From NCBI RefSeq assembly GCF_047121295.1, contig NZ_CP139447.1, forward strand, positions 248,001-312,000: a DNA stretch of 64,000 nucleotides, given 5' to 3'. The position numbers and the translations under genes are program-made. Positions 50,597 to 57,985 of this stretch are shown here, piece by piece (position 1 is the stretch's first letter; each line of letters begins with the position of its first letter). The notes beneath the pieces are model-generated. The model worked only from the letters and a program-made list of their open reading frames with translations, searched no databases and was not told the DNA's origin. This stretch comes from Longispora sp047121295 (GTDB taxonomy: Bacteria; Actinomycetota; Actinomycetes; Mycobacteriales; Micromonosporaceae).

Positions 50597-51769
50597 ATGA
50601 TCAACGGCGACCTCGCCGGCCTGCTCACCGAAGTGGCCGAGGCGGTCGGGCTCCAGGAGGGTGAGTCCGGGGTCGAACGGGTCCTGCGCGCCATCCGGGA
50701 GCTGGAGCCGGCCTCGACGAAGGCGGTCAGCCGGCACGTCGGCCTGCCGCTCCCGGTGATCGCCGCGATCAACAACGAGCTGCGCAGCCGGGGCGTCGTG
50801 ACGAAGGACCGGCCGAGCCGGCTGACCGACGAGGGCCGGACCCTGCTGGCGGACCTCCCGCTCGACCTGAGCGTTGCGGCCACCTGCCAGTGCTGCGACG
50901 GGCACTCGGTGGAGATCCCGGCGGACTTCGACCCGGTGCTCGCCCGGCTCGCCGAGATCATGGAGTCCGCGCCGGGGGTCGACCTGACGCTGGACCAGTC
51001 GTTCGCCACGGTCGAGACGAAGGTGCGCCGGGTCCTGCTCCTGATGCGGTACGGGCTGCTGCCGGCGCGCTCCGCCGTCTGTGTCGGCGACGACGACCTG
51101 ATGGCCGTGGCCATCGCGGCCGTGGGCGCGGCGATCGACCGGCCGCTCGTGCGCCGGCTGGCCGTGGTGGACATCTCGCCGGAGATCCTGGAGTACACCC
51201 GCAGCTGCCTGGCCGAGTTGGGCGTGACCGCCGAGCTGGTCGAGCACGACCTGCGCGAGCCGCTGCCGGAACCGCTTCAAAAAGGGTTCGACCTGGCGCT
51301 GACCGACCCGCCGTACACGACGGAGGGGGCCGGGCTGTTCCTGTCCCGGGCCGTCGAGGCGCTGGTCCCGGGCCCGGGGCGGTCGATCGTGTTCTCGTTC
51401 GGGCCGAAGGGGCCGAGCAACACGCTGCAGGTCCAGCGGGTGATCACCGAGCTGGGGCTGACCGTGCAGGCGATGCACCGCAACTTCAACGAGTACCTCG
51501 GCGCGGGCATCATCGCGGGCGTCAGCCACCTGCAGTACCTGTCGACGACCGCCGAGACCGCGCCGCTCATCACCACCGCGCACGCCGGCCCGCTCTACAC
51601 GGCCGACCAGCGCACCGCCGCCCGCGAGTACGTCTGCAACTCCTGCGCGACCCGGTACCCGGTGGGCAAGGACGCCGAGTGGCCCACCATCGCGGCCCTC
51701 AAGGAGGCCGGGTGCCGGGAGTGCGGCGGCGACAGGTTCCGGCCCCTGCGACTGATTCGGGACAAGTGA
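50597..51769 (+). CDS. bpsA: Branched-chain polyamine synthase-like (BpsA family)
   Basis: This 390-residue protein matches BpsA, the aminopropyltransferase that makes N4-bis(aminopropyl)spermidine from spermidine and decarboxylated SAM. An N-terminal winged-helix segment (LEPASTKAVSRHVGLPLPVI, LTDEGRTLLADL) precedes a Rossmann aminopropyltransferase core with AVCVGDDDLMAVAIAAVG and FDLALTDPPYTTEGAG, in which DPPY is the conserved catalytic motif. Extra CxCC and two CxxC pairs (CQCC; YVCNSCATRYP and GCRECGGDRF) suggest a zinc ribbon at the C-terminus. Its stop overlaps a GTG of the next gene (GTGA), so it begins a coupled cluster; SpeD, which makes its cosubstrate, lies four genes downstream. 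BpsA is best known from thermophiles and is unusual in a mesophilic actinomycete. Confidence 0.88.
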   Translation: MINGDLAGLLTEVAEAVGLQEGESGVERVLRAIRELEPASTKAVSRHVGLPLPVIAAINNELRSRGVVTKDRPSRLTDEGRTLLADLPLDLSVAATCQCCDGHSVEIPADFDPVLARLAEIMESAPGVDLTLDQSFATVETKVRRVLLLMRYGLLPARSAVCVGDDDLMAVAIAAVGAAIDRPLVRRLAVVDISPEILEYTRSCLAELGVTAELVEHDLREPLPEPLQKGFDLALTDPPYTTEGAGLFLSRAVEALVPGPGRSIVFSFGPKGPSNTLQVQRVITELGLTVQAMHRNFNEYLGAGIIAGVSHLQYLSTTAETAPLITTAHAGPLYTADQRTAAREYVCNSCATRYPVGKDAEWPTIAALKEAGCRECGGDRFRPLRLIRDK

Positions 51770-51774
51770 CTGAC

Positions 51775-52233
51775 ATGGCACCCACACTCCGCCAGGCCAC
51801 CGAGGCCGACCTCGACGCGCTGGTCGGCTACGAGATCGTCATCGCCCAGGTGTCCTTCGGCGCGGACGCCGTCGTGGACCCCGAGGTGCACCGGGGCAAG
51901 CTGGCCAAGGGGCTGACCCGTGACGCCGAGGGCATGATCGTCGCCGTCGACGGGGACGACGCCGTGATCGGCTGGATGTGGCTGGCCGTGAACACCAACT
52001 TCCTCACCGAGGACCGGTACATCAACTTCCGCTCGCTGGCCGTCGACCCCGGCCCGGACAGCGAGGCGGTCGGCGAGGCGCTGCTGGCGTACGGGCTGGA
52101 CTTCGCGCGGGCCAAGGGTGCCGGCGAGATCGTCGGCAAGGTGTACATGGGCAACCAGGGCATGCGGGTGCTGTACCGCAAGTTCGACTTCGAGCCGGTC
52201 CACCTCACCCTGCGCAGGAAGATCGAACCGTGA
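51775..52233 (+). CDS. GNAT family acyltransferase of the polyamine cluster
   Basis: This 152-residue protein has the GNAT fold: LRQATEADLDALVGYEIVIA at the start, VIGWMWLAVNTNFLTE, the acyl-CoA/acyl-pantetheine loop region RSLAVDPGPDSEAVGEALLA and the closing IVGKVYMGNQGMRVLYRKFD. It lies between the polyamine synthase and the FkbH-like gene with overlapping or nearly overlapping codons on both sides. Position suggests that it transfers an acyl group from the carrier protein to the polyamine amine, but this is inference. GTG 51766, overlapping the BpsA stop, is an alternative start. Confidence 0.82.
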   Translation: MAPTLRQATEADLDALVGYEIVIAQVSFGADAVVDPEVHRGKLAKGLTRDAEGMIVAVDGDDAVIGWMWLAVNTNFLTEDRYINFRSLAVDPGPDSEAVGEALLAYGLDFARAKGAGEIVGKVYMGNQGMRVLYRKFDFEPVHLTLRRKIEP

Positions 52234-53246
52234 AGTGCGTGGTCTGGGACCTCGACGGCACGGTGTGGCCCGGGGTCGCGATCGAGGGCCCCGAGGGCAC
52301 GCTGCCGACCCCGTACCCGTGGGCGCTGGAGACCATGGCCGCGCTGGAGGCCCGGGGCGTCGTGAACAGCGTCGCCAGCCGGACCGACCCGACGCTGACC
52401 GCCGCGCTCGCCGCGCACCCCGACCTGGTGGACCGGTTCGTCGCGCCGCAGCTCGGCTGGGGCGACAAGAGCGCGGCCATCCGCCGGATCGCCGACACGC
52501 TGGGCATCGGGGCGGACGCCGTCGCGTTCGTGGACGACAACCCGTACGAGCGGGCCGAGGTGGCCGCGCTGCTGCCCGAGGTGCTGGTGCTCTCCCCGGA
52601 GGAGCTGCGCGACCGGTTCGAGGAGCTGTTCCCGGAGGCGGTGACCGACGAGGCGAGGGCGCGCCCCGACCGGTACCGCGAGGAGCAGCGCCGGGTCGCC
52701 GCCGAGCAGGACTTCGCCGGTACCCGGGAGGAGTTCCTGAGGTCGTGCGGCATGGTCCTCACGATCAGCCCGGCCGGGCCGGCCGACGTGCCGAGGATCG
52801 CGGAGCTGGTCGCGCGCACGCACCGGTTCAACACCACGGGCGAGCAGTGGTCCGCCGACCAGCTCGCGGCGCTGGTCGACGATCCGGACTGGTTCGTGCC
52901 CGTGGTCCGGTTCGCGGACCGGTTCGGCGAGTACGGCCAGATCAGCACAGCCCTCGTCCAGCGCGGCGAGTCCTGGCGGATCCGGCTGTTCATGGTGTCC
53001 TGCCGGGCGGCCGGCCGCGAGGTGCCGGTGGCCGTCCTCGGCTGGTTGGTCGAGCGGGCCCGCGCGGAGGGCGCGAAGGAGCTGCTGGTCGAGATCCGGA
53101 CCGACCTGGCGAACCTCGAACTGCGGCTGCTGCTGCGCCGGGTCGGCTTCACGGCGGCGACCGGCGGCCAGGAACAGGGCCTGCTGCTCCGCCGGGACCT
53201 GTCCGAGATACCCGCCGTGCCGCACCTGACGCTGGAGGAGAAGTGA
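52230..53246 (+). CDS. FkbH-like HAD-IIIC phosphatase / glyceryl transferase
   Basis: This 338-residue protein has the two-part FkbH architecture. The N-terminal HAD-IIIC domain has CVVWDLDGTVWPGVAIEG (nucleophile Asp7, Asp9), NSVASRTDP and AFVDDNPYERAEVAALLPEV. A GNAT-like C-terminal domain follows (from about 175, with VPRIAELVARTHRFNTTGEQ). FkbH enzymes load a D-3-phosphoglycerate-derived glyceryl unit onto a carrier protein and dephosphorylate it in polyketide pathways. The next gene, overlapping by four bases, encodes a carrier protein. Here, no polyketide synthase is nearby, so a glyceryl-derived acyl group for the polyamine is the most economical idea. GTG start, GTGA-overlapped at both ends. 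Confidence 0.87.
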   Translation: MKCVVWDLDGTVWPGVAIEGPEGTLPTPYPWALETMAALEARGVVNSVASRTDPTLTAALAAHPDLVDRFVAPQLGWGDKSAAIRRIADTLGIGADAVAFVDDNPYERAEVAALLPEVLVLSPEELRDRFEELFPEAVTDEARARPDRYREEQRRVAAEQDFAGTREEFLRSCGMVLTISPAGPADVPRIAELVARTHRFNTTGEQWSADQLAALVDDPDWFVPVVRFADRFGEYGQISTALVQRGESWRIRLFMVSCRAAGREVPVAVLGWLVERARAEGAKELLVEIRTDLANLELRLLLRRVGFTAATGGQEQGLLLRRDLSEIPAVPHLTLEEK

Positions 53247-53494
53247 GCGACGACATCGAGGCCGGCATCCGCGCCGCCCTGGCCGAGGTGCTGGAGCTGG
53301 CCCCGGCGGACGTCGCCGACCTACCGGCGGACACCGCGCTGTTCGACCTCGGCCTCGGCTCCCTGAACGGTGTCCGGCTCCTGGAGCTCGTGAAGGCCCG
53401 GTACGGCGTGGACGTCGCCGCCGACGACTGGGCCCTGGACTCGCTGCGCTCGATCGGCACCCTGTGCGCCTTCGTCCGGGCCGGTGTCGGATAG
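53243..53494 (+). CDS. Acyl carrier protein (phosphopantetheine attachment)
   Basis: This 83-residue protein has the four-helix carrier-protein fold with ALFDLGLGSLNGVRLLELVK, in which Ser40 should carry the phosphopantetheine arm. The residue before that serine is Gly rather than the usual Asp. Its start overlaps the FkbH-like gene by four bases, so it is the probable acceptor of its glyceryl group. It has no adjacent condensation or ketosynthase gene. Confidence 0.88.
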   Translation: MSDDIEAGIRAALAEVLELAPADVADLPADTALFDLGLGSLNGVRLLELVKARYGVDVAADDWALDSLRSIGTLCAFVRAGVG

Positions 53495-53571
53495 CACACG
53501 GTGCCCGGTTCGCGGCCCTGACCTGCCGGTGGCCGTCTGTAAGCTGGGCTCAGTCCACGAAAGGTTCCCAG

Positions 53572-53949
53572 ATGAGTCAGGCACCGCTGCCGGGTGAAGC
53601 CGGCAAGGCGGACGAGATGTGTTCCTACGCCGTGGACGTGTGGCTGGACGACACCGCGCTGCTGACCGACGAGGCCGGGCTGATGGCCCTGATGCGCGAC
53701 GCCGCCGAGGCCGGGCACGCCCAGGTGCTGGGCGAGTCGGTGCACCGGTTCCCCAACGGGGCGGTCACCGGGGTGCTCGTGCTGTCCCAGTCGCACCTGA
53801 GCGTGCACACCTGGCCGGAGTACAACTCGGCGAATTTCGACCTGCTGACCTGCGGCCGGCTCAACGGCGAGCGGATCATCGAGCATCTGCGCGCGGCGCT
53901 GGACATCAGCCGGATCAACATCACCCGGGTGTTGCGGGACGTGCAGTAG
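53572..53949 (+). CDS. speD: S-adenosylmethionine decarboxylase (SpeD, class 1b-like)
   Basis: This 125-residue proenzyme matches prokaryotic AdoMet decarboxylase: SYAVDVWLDDTALL at the start, then LSQSHLSVHTWPEYNSANFD and LLTCGRLNGE. Ser74, His79 and Cys94 have the same spacing as Ser63, His68 and Cys83 of the Thermotoga maritima enzyme, so autocleavage to a pyruvoyl cofactor is expected. The residue before Ser74 is Gln, whereas that enzyme has Glu. It would provide decarboxylated SAM for the BpsA-like transferase. It follows the carrier-protein gene by 77 bases. Some SpeD homologues act on arginine or ornithine, so substrate should be checked. Confidence 0.88.
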   Translation: MSQAPLPGEAGKADEMCSYAVDVWLDDTALLTDEAGLMALMRDAAEAGHAQVLGESVHRFPNGAVTGVLVLSQSHLSVHTWPEYNSANFDLLTCGRLNGERIIEHLRAALDISRINITRVLRDVQ

Positions 53950-53990
53950 ATCGGGTGTGACCTTTCGGTCCGGCCCAGCGTGTTCTGATC

Positions 53991-54527
53991 ATGATGATGA
54001 CCTACGCCCGGGACGGGACACTGGCCACGAGTTCGATGGAACCGGGGTTCGTCGAGTTCTACGGGGCGAACTTCTCCGACCTCGCGGCCCAGCTCTACGT
54101 CTACCTGGGTGACATGGGCGAGGCCCAGGACGTGGTCCAGGAGGCGTTCTGTCGGGCCTGGGTCCGATGGGGACGGATCAGCCGGTACGAGGAACCCGTC
54201 GGCTGGGTCCGCCGGGTCGCCTGGAACCTGGCCACCAGCCGGATCCGCCGCCTGATCATCGCCCGCCGGTACGCCCGGCTCGAACGCCCGCGCACCGTCG
54301 ACGGCCCGGCCCCCGACCGGGTCGCGTTGATGGCCGCCCTGGCCACCCTGCCGGCCAACCAGCGCCGCGCGGTCGTCCTGCACTACCTGGCGGACATGTC
54401 GGTCGCACAGATCGCCGACATGTGCGGGGCCCGCGAAGGGGCCGTCAAGACATGGCTGTACCGCGGCAGGGCCGCCCTCGCGTCCCAGCTCCGCGAATCC
54501 GAGGAGGCGTCCCCCCATGCCCGATGA
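53991..54527 (+). CDS. ECF RNA polymerase sigma factor
   Basis: This 178-residue sigma factor has region 2 in FVEFYGANFSDLAAQLYVYL and DVVQEAFCRAWVRW, and region 4 in LMAALATLPANQRRAVVLHY with the helix-turn-helix QIADMCGAREGAVKTWLYRG. It is followed by a membrane protein whose gene overlaps its end by 11 bases, the standard sigma/anti-sigma arrangement. Three neighbouring ATGs (53991, 53994, 53997-region) and MEPGFVEFY at 54036 are possible starts; the conserved part begins at the last. Confidence 0.9.
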   Translation: MMMTYARDGTLATSSMEPGFVEFYGANFSDLAAQLYVYLGDMGEAQDVVQEAFCRAWVRWGRISRYEEPVGWVRRVAWNLATSRIRRLIIARRYARLERPRTVDGPAPDRVALMAALATLPANQRRAVVLHYLADMSVAQIADMCGAREGAVKTWLYRGRAALASQLRESEEASPHAR

Positions 54528-55302
54528 GTTCCGTTCCCAGGACGACATGCTGCTCCGTCGCGCCCTGACCCAGGTGCACGACGCGGCCAGGCTGGAGCTG
54601 TCCCCGCACCGGGTCGGCGCCGTACGGGCCGCGACCCGGCGGCGCACCGTCGGCATCGTGGTCGTCGCGGGCGTGGCCCCGCTGGTACTCGCGGCGACGG
54701 CCGCGGCGGCGTTCACCGTCGGCGGCTCGACGACCGTGGTCAGCCCGGCGGCCGGTGGCGGCGGCGGTTGCGTGACCCAGGCGCCGACCCCGTGGCCCTC
54801 GGACGGCACGCACCCGACCCCCAGGCCGTCGGACAGCTCGCACCCGACCCCGCGGCCGTCCGGCGGGTCCACGGCGCCGCCCAGCCCCGGCAGCCCGTGG
54901 GAGCCGAGCCTGAGCCCCGGCGCCACGCCGACCGCCAAGCCGAGCTCGACGTACGGTCCGACGCAGGCGACCCCGGCCCCGTCGACCCCGCCGCCCGGCT
55001 GGCCGACACCGACGCCGGTGCCGTCGCAGAGCCCGGGCGACCACCCGACCCCGAGCCCCGACCACCCGACCCCGAGCCCGGACGGCTGCGACCAGACCGG
55101 CACGGCCCCGCCGCAGCCCAGCTCGACCAGGGCCCCGCAGCAGTCCCCGAAGGGCACCCCGCGCCCGACGGGAGCCCCGGGCACGGTGGCGCCGACGCCG
55201 TCCGGCTTCCCCGGCAGCCCGGCCCCGACGCACTCGGGCTATCCGGCCACCCCCGTCCCGACGGGTGCGCCGAACGCGCCGACCCCGTCGGCGACGCGCT
55301 GA
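54517..55302 (+). CDS. Membrane protein with proline-rich repeats, sigma-factor partner
   Basis: This 261-residue protein has a short cytoplasmic N-terminus (about 45 residues), one membrane helix (VGIVVVAGVAPLVLAATAAA) and a long extracytoplasmic tail of about 185 residues built from Pro/Thr/Ser repeats (HPTPRPSDSS, HPTPSPD and similar). The tail is low-complexity and would reach through the peptidoglycan or be glycosylated. Coupled to the ECF sigma gene, it is the likely anti-sigma or sensor, but no known anti-sigma domain is visible in the short cytoplasmic part. Confidence 0.6.
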   Translation: MPDEFRSQDDMLLRRALTQVHDAARLELSPHRVGAVRAATRRRTVGIVVVAGVAPLVLAATAAAAFTVGGSTTVVSPAAGGGGGCVTQAPTPWPSDGTHPTPRPSDSSHPTPRPSGGSTAPPSPGSPWEPSLSPGATPTAKPSSTYGPTQATPAPSTPPPGWPTPTPVPSQSPGDHPTPSPDHPTPSPDGCDQTGTAPPQPSSTRAPQQSPKGTPRPTGAPGTVAPTPSGFPGSPAPTHSGYPATPVPTGAPNAPTPSATR

Positions 55303-55323
55303 CCGGGTACCCGGAAAAAGGGT

Positions 55324-55349
55324 GTCCCCGACCCACCCGGGTCGGGGAC
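55324..55349 (+). terminator. Hairpin after the sigma/membrane-protein operon
   Basis: GTCCCCGACCC pairs perfectly with GGGTCGGGGAC around ACCC. It lies 21 bases after the previous stop and ten before the next ATG, so it could be a terminator or could influence translation of the DUF6886 gene. Confidence 0.6.
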
Positions 55350-55358
55350 CCTCGGGGG

Positions 55359-55874
55359 ATGCGTCCCGAACCAGGCCAGGTGCTGCACTTCTCCGAGGAC
55401 CCGACGATCACCCGGTTCGTGCCGCACGTGGCGCCGACCGCGAAGCAGCCCGGCGCCTTCGTCTGGGCGGTCGGCTTCGACCGGGCCCCGGACTACTGGT
55501 TCCCCCGGCAGTGCCCGCGCGCGATGGCGTGGGTCGGCCCGGACACCTCGGAGGCCGACCGGCTGTGGCTCGGGGCCCCGAGGGTGCACGCGGTCGAATA
55601 CGGCTGGCTGACGAGGATCCAGAGCACGGACCTTTTCGGGTACCGCTTCGCGGCCGCCCCCTTCCGCCCGCTCTTCGACCACGCCGTCGTCGCCACCGAG
55701 CCGGTCGAGCCGCTCGGTCCCGCCGAGCCGGTCGGCGACCTGCTGGCCGCGCACGCCGGTGCCGACATCGAGCTGCGTCTCATGACCGACCTCTGGGGGT
55801 TCTGGGACAGGGTGACCGCCAGCACGCTCGAGTTCAGCGGAATCCGCCTGGCTAACGCCTCCCCGCGTCGCTAG
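55359..55874 (+). CDS. DUF6886 family protein
   Basis: This 171-residue protein starts VLHFSEDPTITRFVPHVAPT and continues VWAVGFDRAPDYWFPRQCPR, which I recognise as the pattern of the uncharacterised DUF6886 family. It has alternating beta segments and no signal peptide. The ATG at 55359 is nine bases after a strong hairpin. It precedes the C45 peptidase gene by nine bases and may be co-transcribed. Function unknown. Confidence 0.7.
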   Translation: MRPEPGQVLHFSEDPTITRFVPHVAPTAKQPGAFVWAVGFDRAPDYWFPRQCPRAMAWVGPDTSEADRLWLGAPRVHAVEYGWLTRIQSTDLFGYRFAAAPFRPLFDHAVVATEPVEPLGPAEPVGDLLAAHAGADIELRLMTDLWGFWDRVTASTLEFSGIRLANASPRR

Positions 55875-55883
55875 CCTCGGGGC

Positions 55884-56987
55884 ATGACGCTGCCCCTGAT
55901 CGTGGCCGAAGGCACCCCCTACGAGATCGGCGTCAGCTACGGCCGCCAGGCCGCCGAGCTGATCGCCGGCAACTTCGCCGACTACCTGGTGAAGTTCCGG
56001 GTGTCCGGCGGGCACACGCCGGCGGACGTGACCCGGCTCGGCGAGGAGTTCCGCCCGACCACCCAGCGGTACGCGCCCCGGATCGCCGCCATGCTCGACG
56101 GCGTCGCCGAGGGCTCGGGCCTGCCGGTCGGCGACATCTACGCCCTCAACGCCCGGACCGAGCTGATGGTGCCCCGGATCTCGGAGTGCACCGGCGTCGC
56201 AGTCCTGCCCGAGCACACGGCGTCCGGGCACACCCTGCTCGGCCAGAACTGGGACTGGCACCCGAGCCAGAGCCCGTTCACGCTCGTGCTGGCCACCCGC
56301 GACGAGCGCGGCCACGAGGTGCTGGCCCTCGCCGAGGCGGGCATGCTCGCCAAGGCCGGGCTGAACTCGGCCGGCGTCGGGGTCGGCGTCAACCTGCTGA
56401 CCTGCGACCGCGACGGCGGCCCGGGCGGCGTGCCGTACCACGTGCTGATCCGCGCCGTGCTCGACGCGCCGGAGGGTATCTCGGTGGCGCTCGGGGTGTG
56501 CTCGCTGCCGCGCAGCGCCTCGATCAACCTGCTGATCGGGGTGGCCGGCGGCGTCGCGGTGGACCTGGAGCTGGCCCCGGGGCTGACCGGCAGGGTGCTG
56601 CCCACCGACGGCATCCTCACCCACTCGAACCACTTCGTCTCCGGCATCGGCGTCCGGGACCGGTTCTACGACCTCGGCGGCGGCTCGTCGCTGTTCCGGG
56701 ACTTCCGGCTGCGCCAGGTGCTGGAGGCCGCGGCGGCCGAGCGCCGGGTGGAGGAGAAGGACGTGATCGCGGCGCTCCAGGACCACCTGGGGTATCCGTA
56801 CGCGATCTGCCGGCACATCGGCCCCGAGGACCCCGAGGAGCTGTGGTCGGTGACCGTCAGCTCGGTGGTGATGGATCTCGACGACCGGCGGATGCTGGTC
56901 ACGAACGGCACCCCGTGCGGGAACGCGTACCAGTCCATCGAGCTGCGTGACGTATTCGACAGTGCTCGTCCGTTATCTGGTGTCTAG
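55884..56987 (+). CDS. C45 family autoproteolytic acyltransferase/hydrolase
   Basis: This 367-residue protein matches the acyl-CoA:6-aminopenicillanic-acid acyltransferase-like (C45) family. It has ALNARTELMVPRISECTGVA, in which the cysteine in ECTG is the expected N-terminal nucleophile after self-cleavage, HTLLGQNWDWHPSQSPFTLV and ILTHSNHFVSGIG. Such enzymes hydrolyse or transfer acyl groups on amides; substrates in actinomycetes are mostly unknown. ATG 55884. It ends just before a long regulatory region. Confidence 0.82.
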   Translation: MTLPLIVAEGTPYEIGVSYGRQAAELIAGNFADYLVKFRVSGGHTPADVTRLGEEFRPTTQRYAPRIAAMLDGVAEGSGLPVGDIYALNARTELMVPRISECTGVAVLPEHTASGHTLLGQNWDWHPSQSPFTLVLATRDERGHEVLALAEAGMLAKAGLNSAGVGVGVNLLTCDRDGGPGGVPYHVLIRAVLDAPEGISVALGVCSLPRSASINLLIGVAGGVAVDLELAPGLTGRVLPTDGILTHSNHFVSGIGVRDRFYDLGGGSSLFRDFRLRQVLEAAAAERRVEEKDVIAALQDHLGYPYAICRHIGPEDPEELWSVTVSSVVMDLDDRRMLVTNGTPCGNAYQSIELRDVFDSARPLSGV

Positions 56988-57299
56988 TTTCGAAGTTGTT
57001 ACCCAACCGTGACTTGTGGGTTTCGATCGCTGACGGTGACCAGATCCGGGCTGTTTCCCGAGTGTTTCATCCTTGTTTCGGCGGAATATCCACGCCACTG
57101 ACTACCGAGCGCTAGGCCAGCCGGGCAACACGTTACCCGAGAGTGTTACTGGCGGGTAGCTCAGGGGTTGTTCTGTGACGTGGATCGCGGCAGCATCTCC
57201 ACCACTGGAGTGGGTGACCCTCATCACCCCGCCAGGAGACCACAGCCCGCGCCCGTCTGTGCCGCCCGCGCGGACGGCGGCGCCGCCCGAGGAGGAATT
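56988..57299. other. Long 5' region before the DUF6230 gene
   Basis: No supported gene. The region is less GC-rich than its surroundings and carries two GTTAC repeats (57133, 57145) and a TACCCG/CGGGTA inverted pair (57134-57139, 57153-57158) about 150 bases before the DUF6230 start. They may be regulator sites; the leader would be long. Confidence 0.4.
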
Positions 57300-57908
57300 G
57301 TGAAGGAAACACTGGTCGGACGTACCCGCTGGCGGAAGTTCGCCATGGCGATCGTGCCCGCCACCGCTGCCGCCGCCGTCATGGTCATGGGGATGAGCAA
57401 CGGTGCCATCGCCTCGTCGTTCGCGGTCTCGGGGGAGCGGTTCCAGATCTCCGCAGACGAGATGGTCGTCAACGGCTTCGCGCAGTACGGCGACATCAAG
57501 GCCGAGTCCAACGGCACCCCGCACCCGGTCGCGGTCGCCGCCGCCAAGACCGCCACGGTCAAGGGCATGTGTCAGTCCGTCGTGACCGACACCCACACCC
57601 CCCTCGGCTTCGTGACCATGCAGATCCACGCCGGTGGCGGTGCCAACCCGGTCGAGGCGACGGACCTGTTCCTCGCCATGGACTCCCTCCAGGGTGACGC
57701 CGTCTTCGAGGGCATCGACATCGGCATCGACGCCGGCACCATGACCAAGGGCGCCGGCCCGGGTCGGGCCGGCGCGTTCGGCCAGCAGGCGACCAAGGCC
57801 ACGCTGACCAACGTCAAGCAGAAGGCGTGGGCGACCAACGCGGGCACCTTCAAGCTCACCGGCATGAACCTGTCGGTCGAGCTCGGCAACAAGCCCTGCT
57901 TCCAGTAG
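57300..57908 (+). CDS. DUF6230 family exported protein
   Basis: This 202-residue protein has a membrane helix or uncleaved signal (KFAMAIVPATAAAAVMVMGM) followed by an extracytoplasmic beta-rich domain (SSFAVSGERFQISADEMVVN, VKGMCQSVVTDTHTPLGFVT) with two cysteines, typical of DUF6230. The family sits beside DUF6114 genes in Streptomyces and relatives, as here. Function unknown. GTG 57300 is preceded by GAGGA. It precedes the DUF6114 gene by 77 bases. Confidence 0.85.
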   Translation: MKETLVGRTRWRKFAMAIVPATAAAAVMVMGMSNGAIASSFAVSGERFQISADEMVVNGFAQYGDIKAESNGTPHPVAVAAAKTATVKGMCQSVVTDTHTPLGFVTMQIHAGGGANPVEATDLFLAMDSLQGDAVFEGIDIGIDAGTMTKGAGPGRAGAFGQQATKATLTNVKQKAWATNAGTFKLTGMNLSVELGNKPCFQ

Positions 57909-57985
57909 CGCGCCGACCGGGGCCCCGTACGGGGCCCCGGTCCTGCGTTGTCCCCCACCGCGTTATGGAACTGCAGGAGGCGCAC

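Noticed and set aside
57131..57160. Short tRNA-like or riboswitch structure in the leader of the DUF6230 gene.
   Set aside because: Only a 6-bp inverted pair and two 5-base repeats are visible; no conserved riboswitch core or tRNA arms could be assembled.
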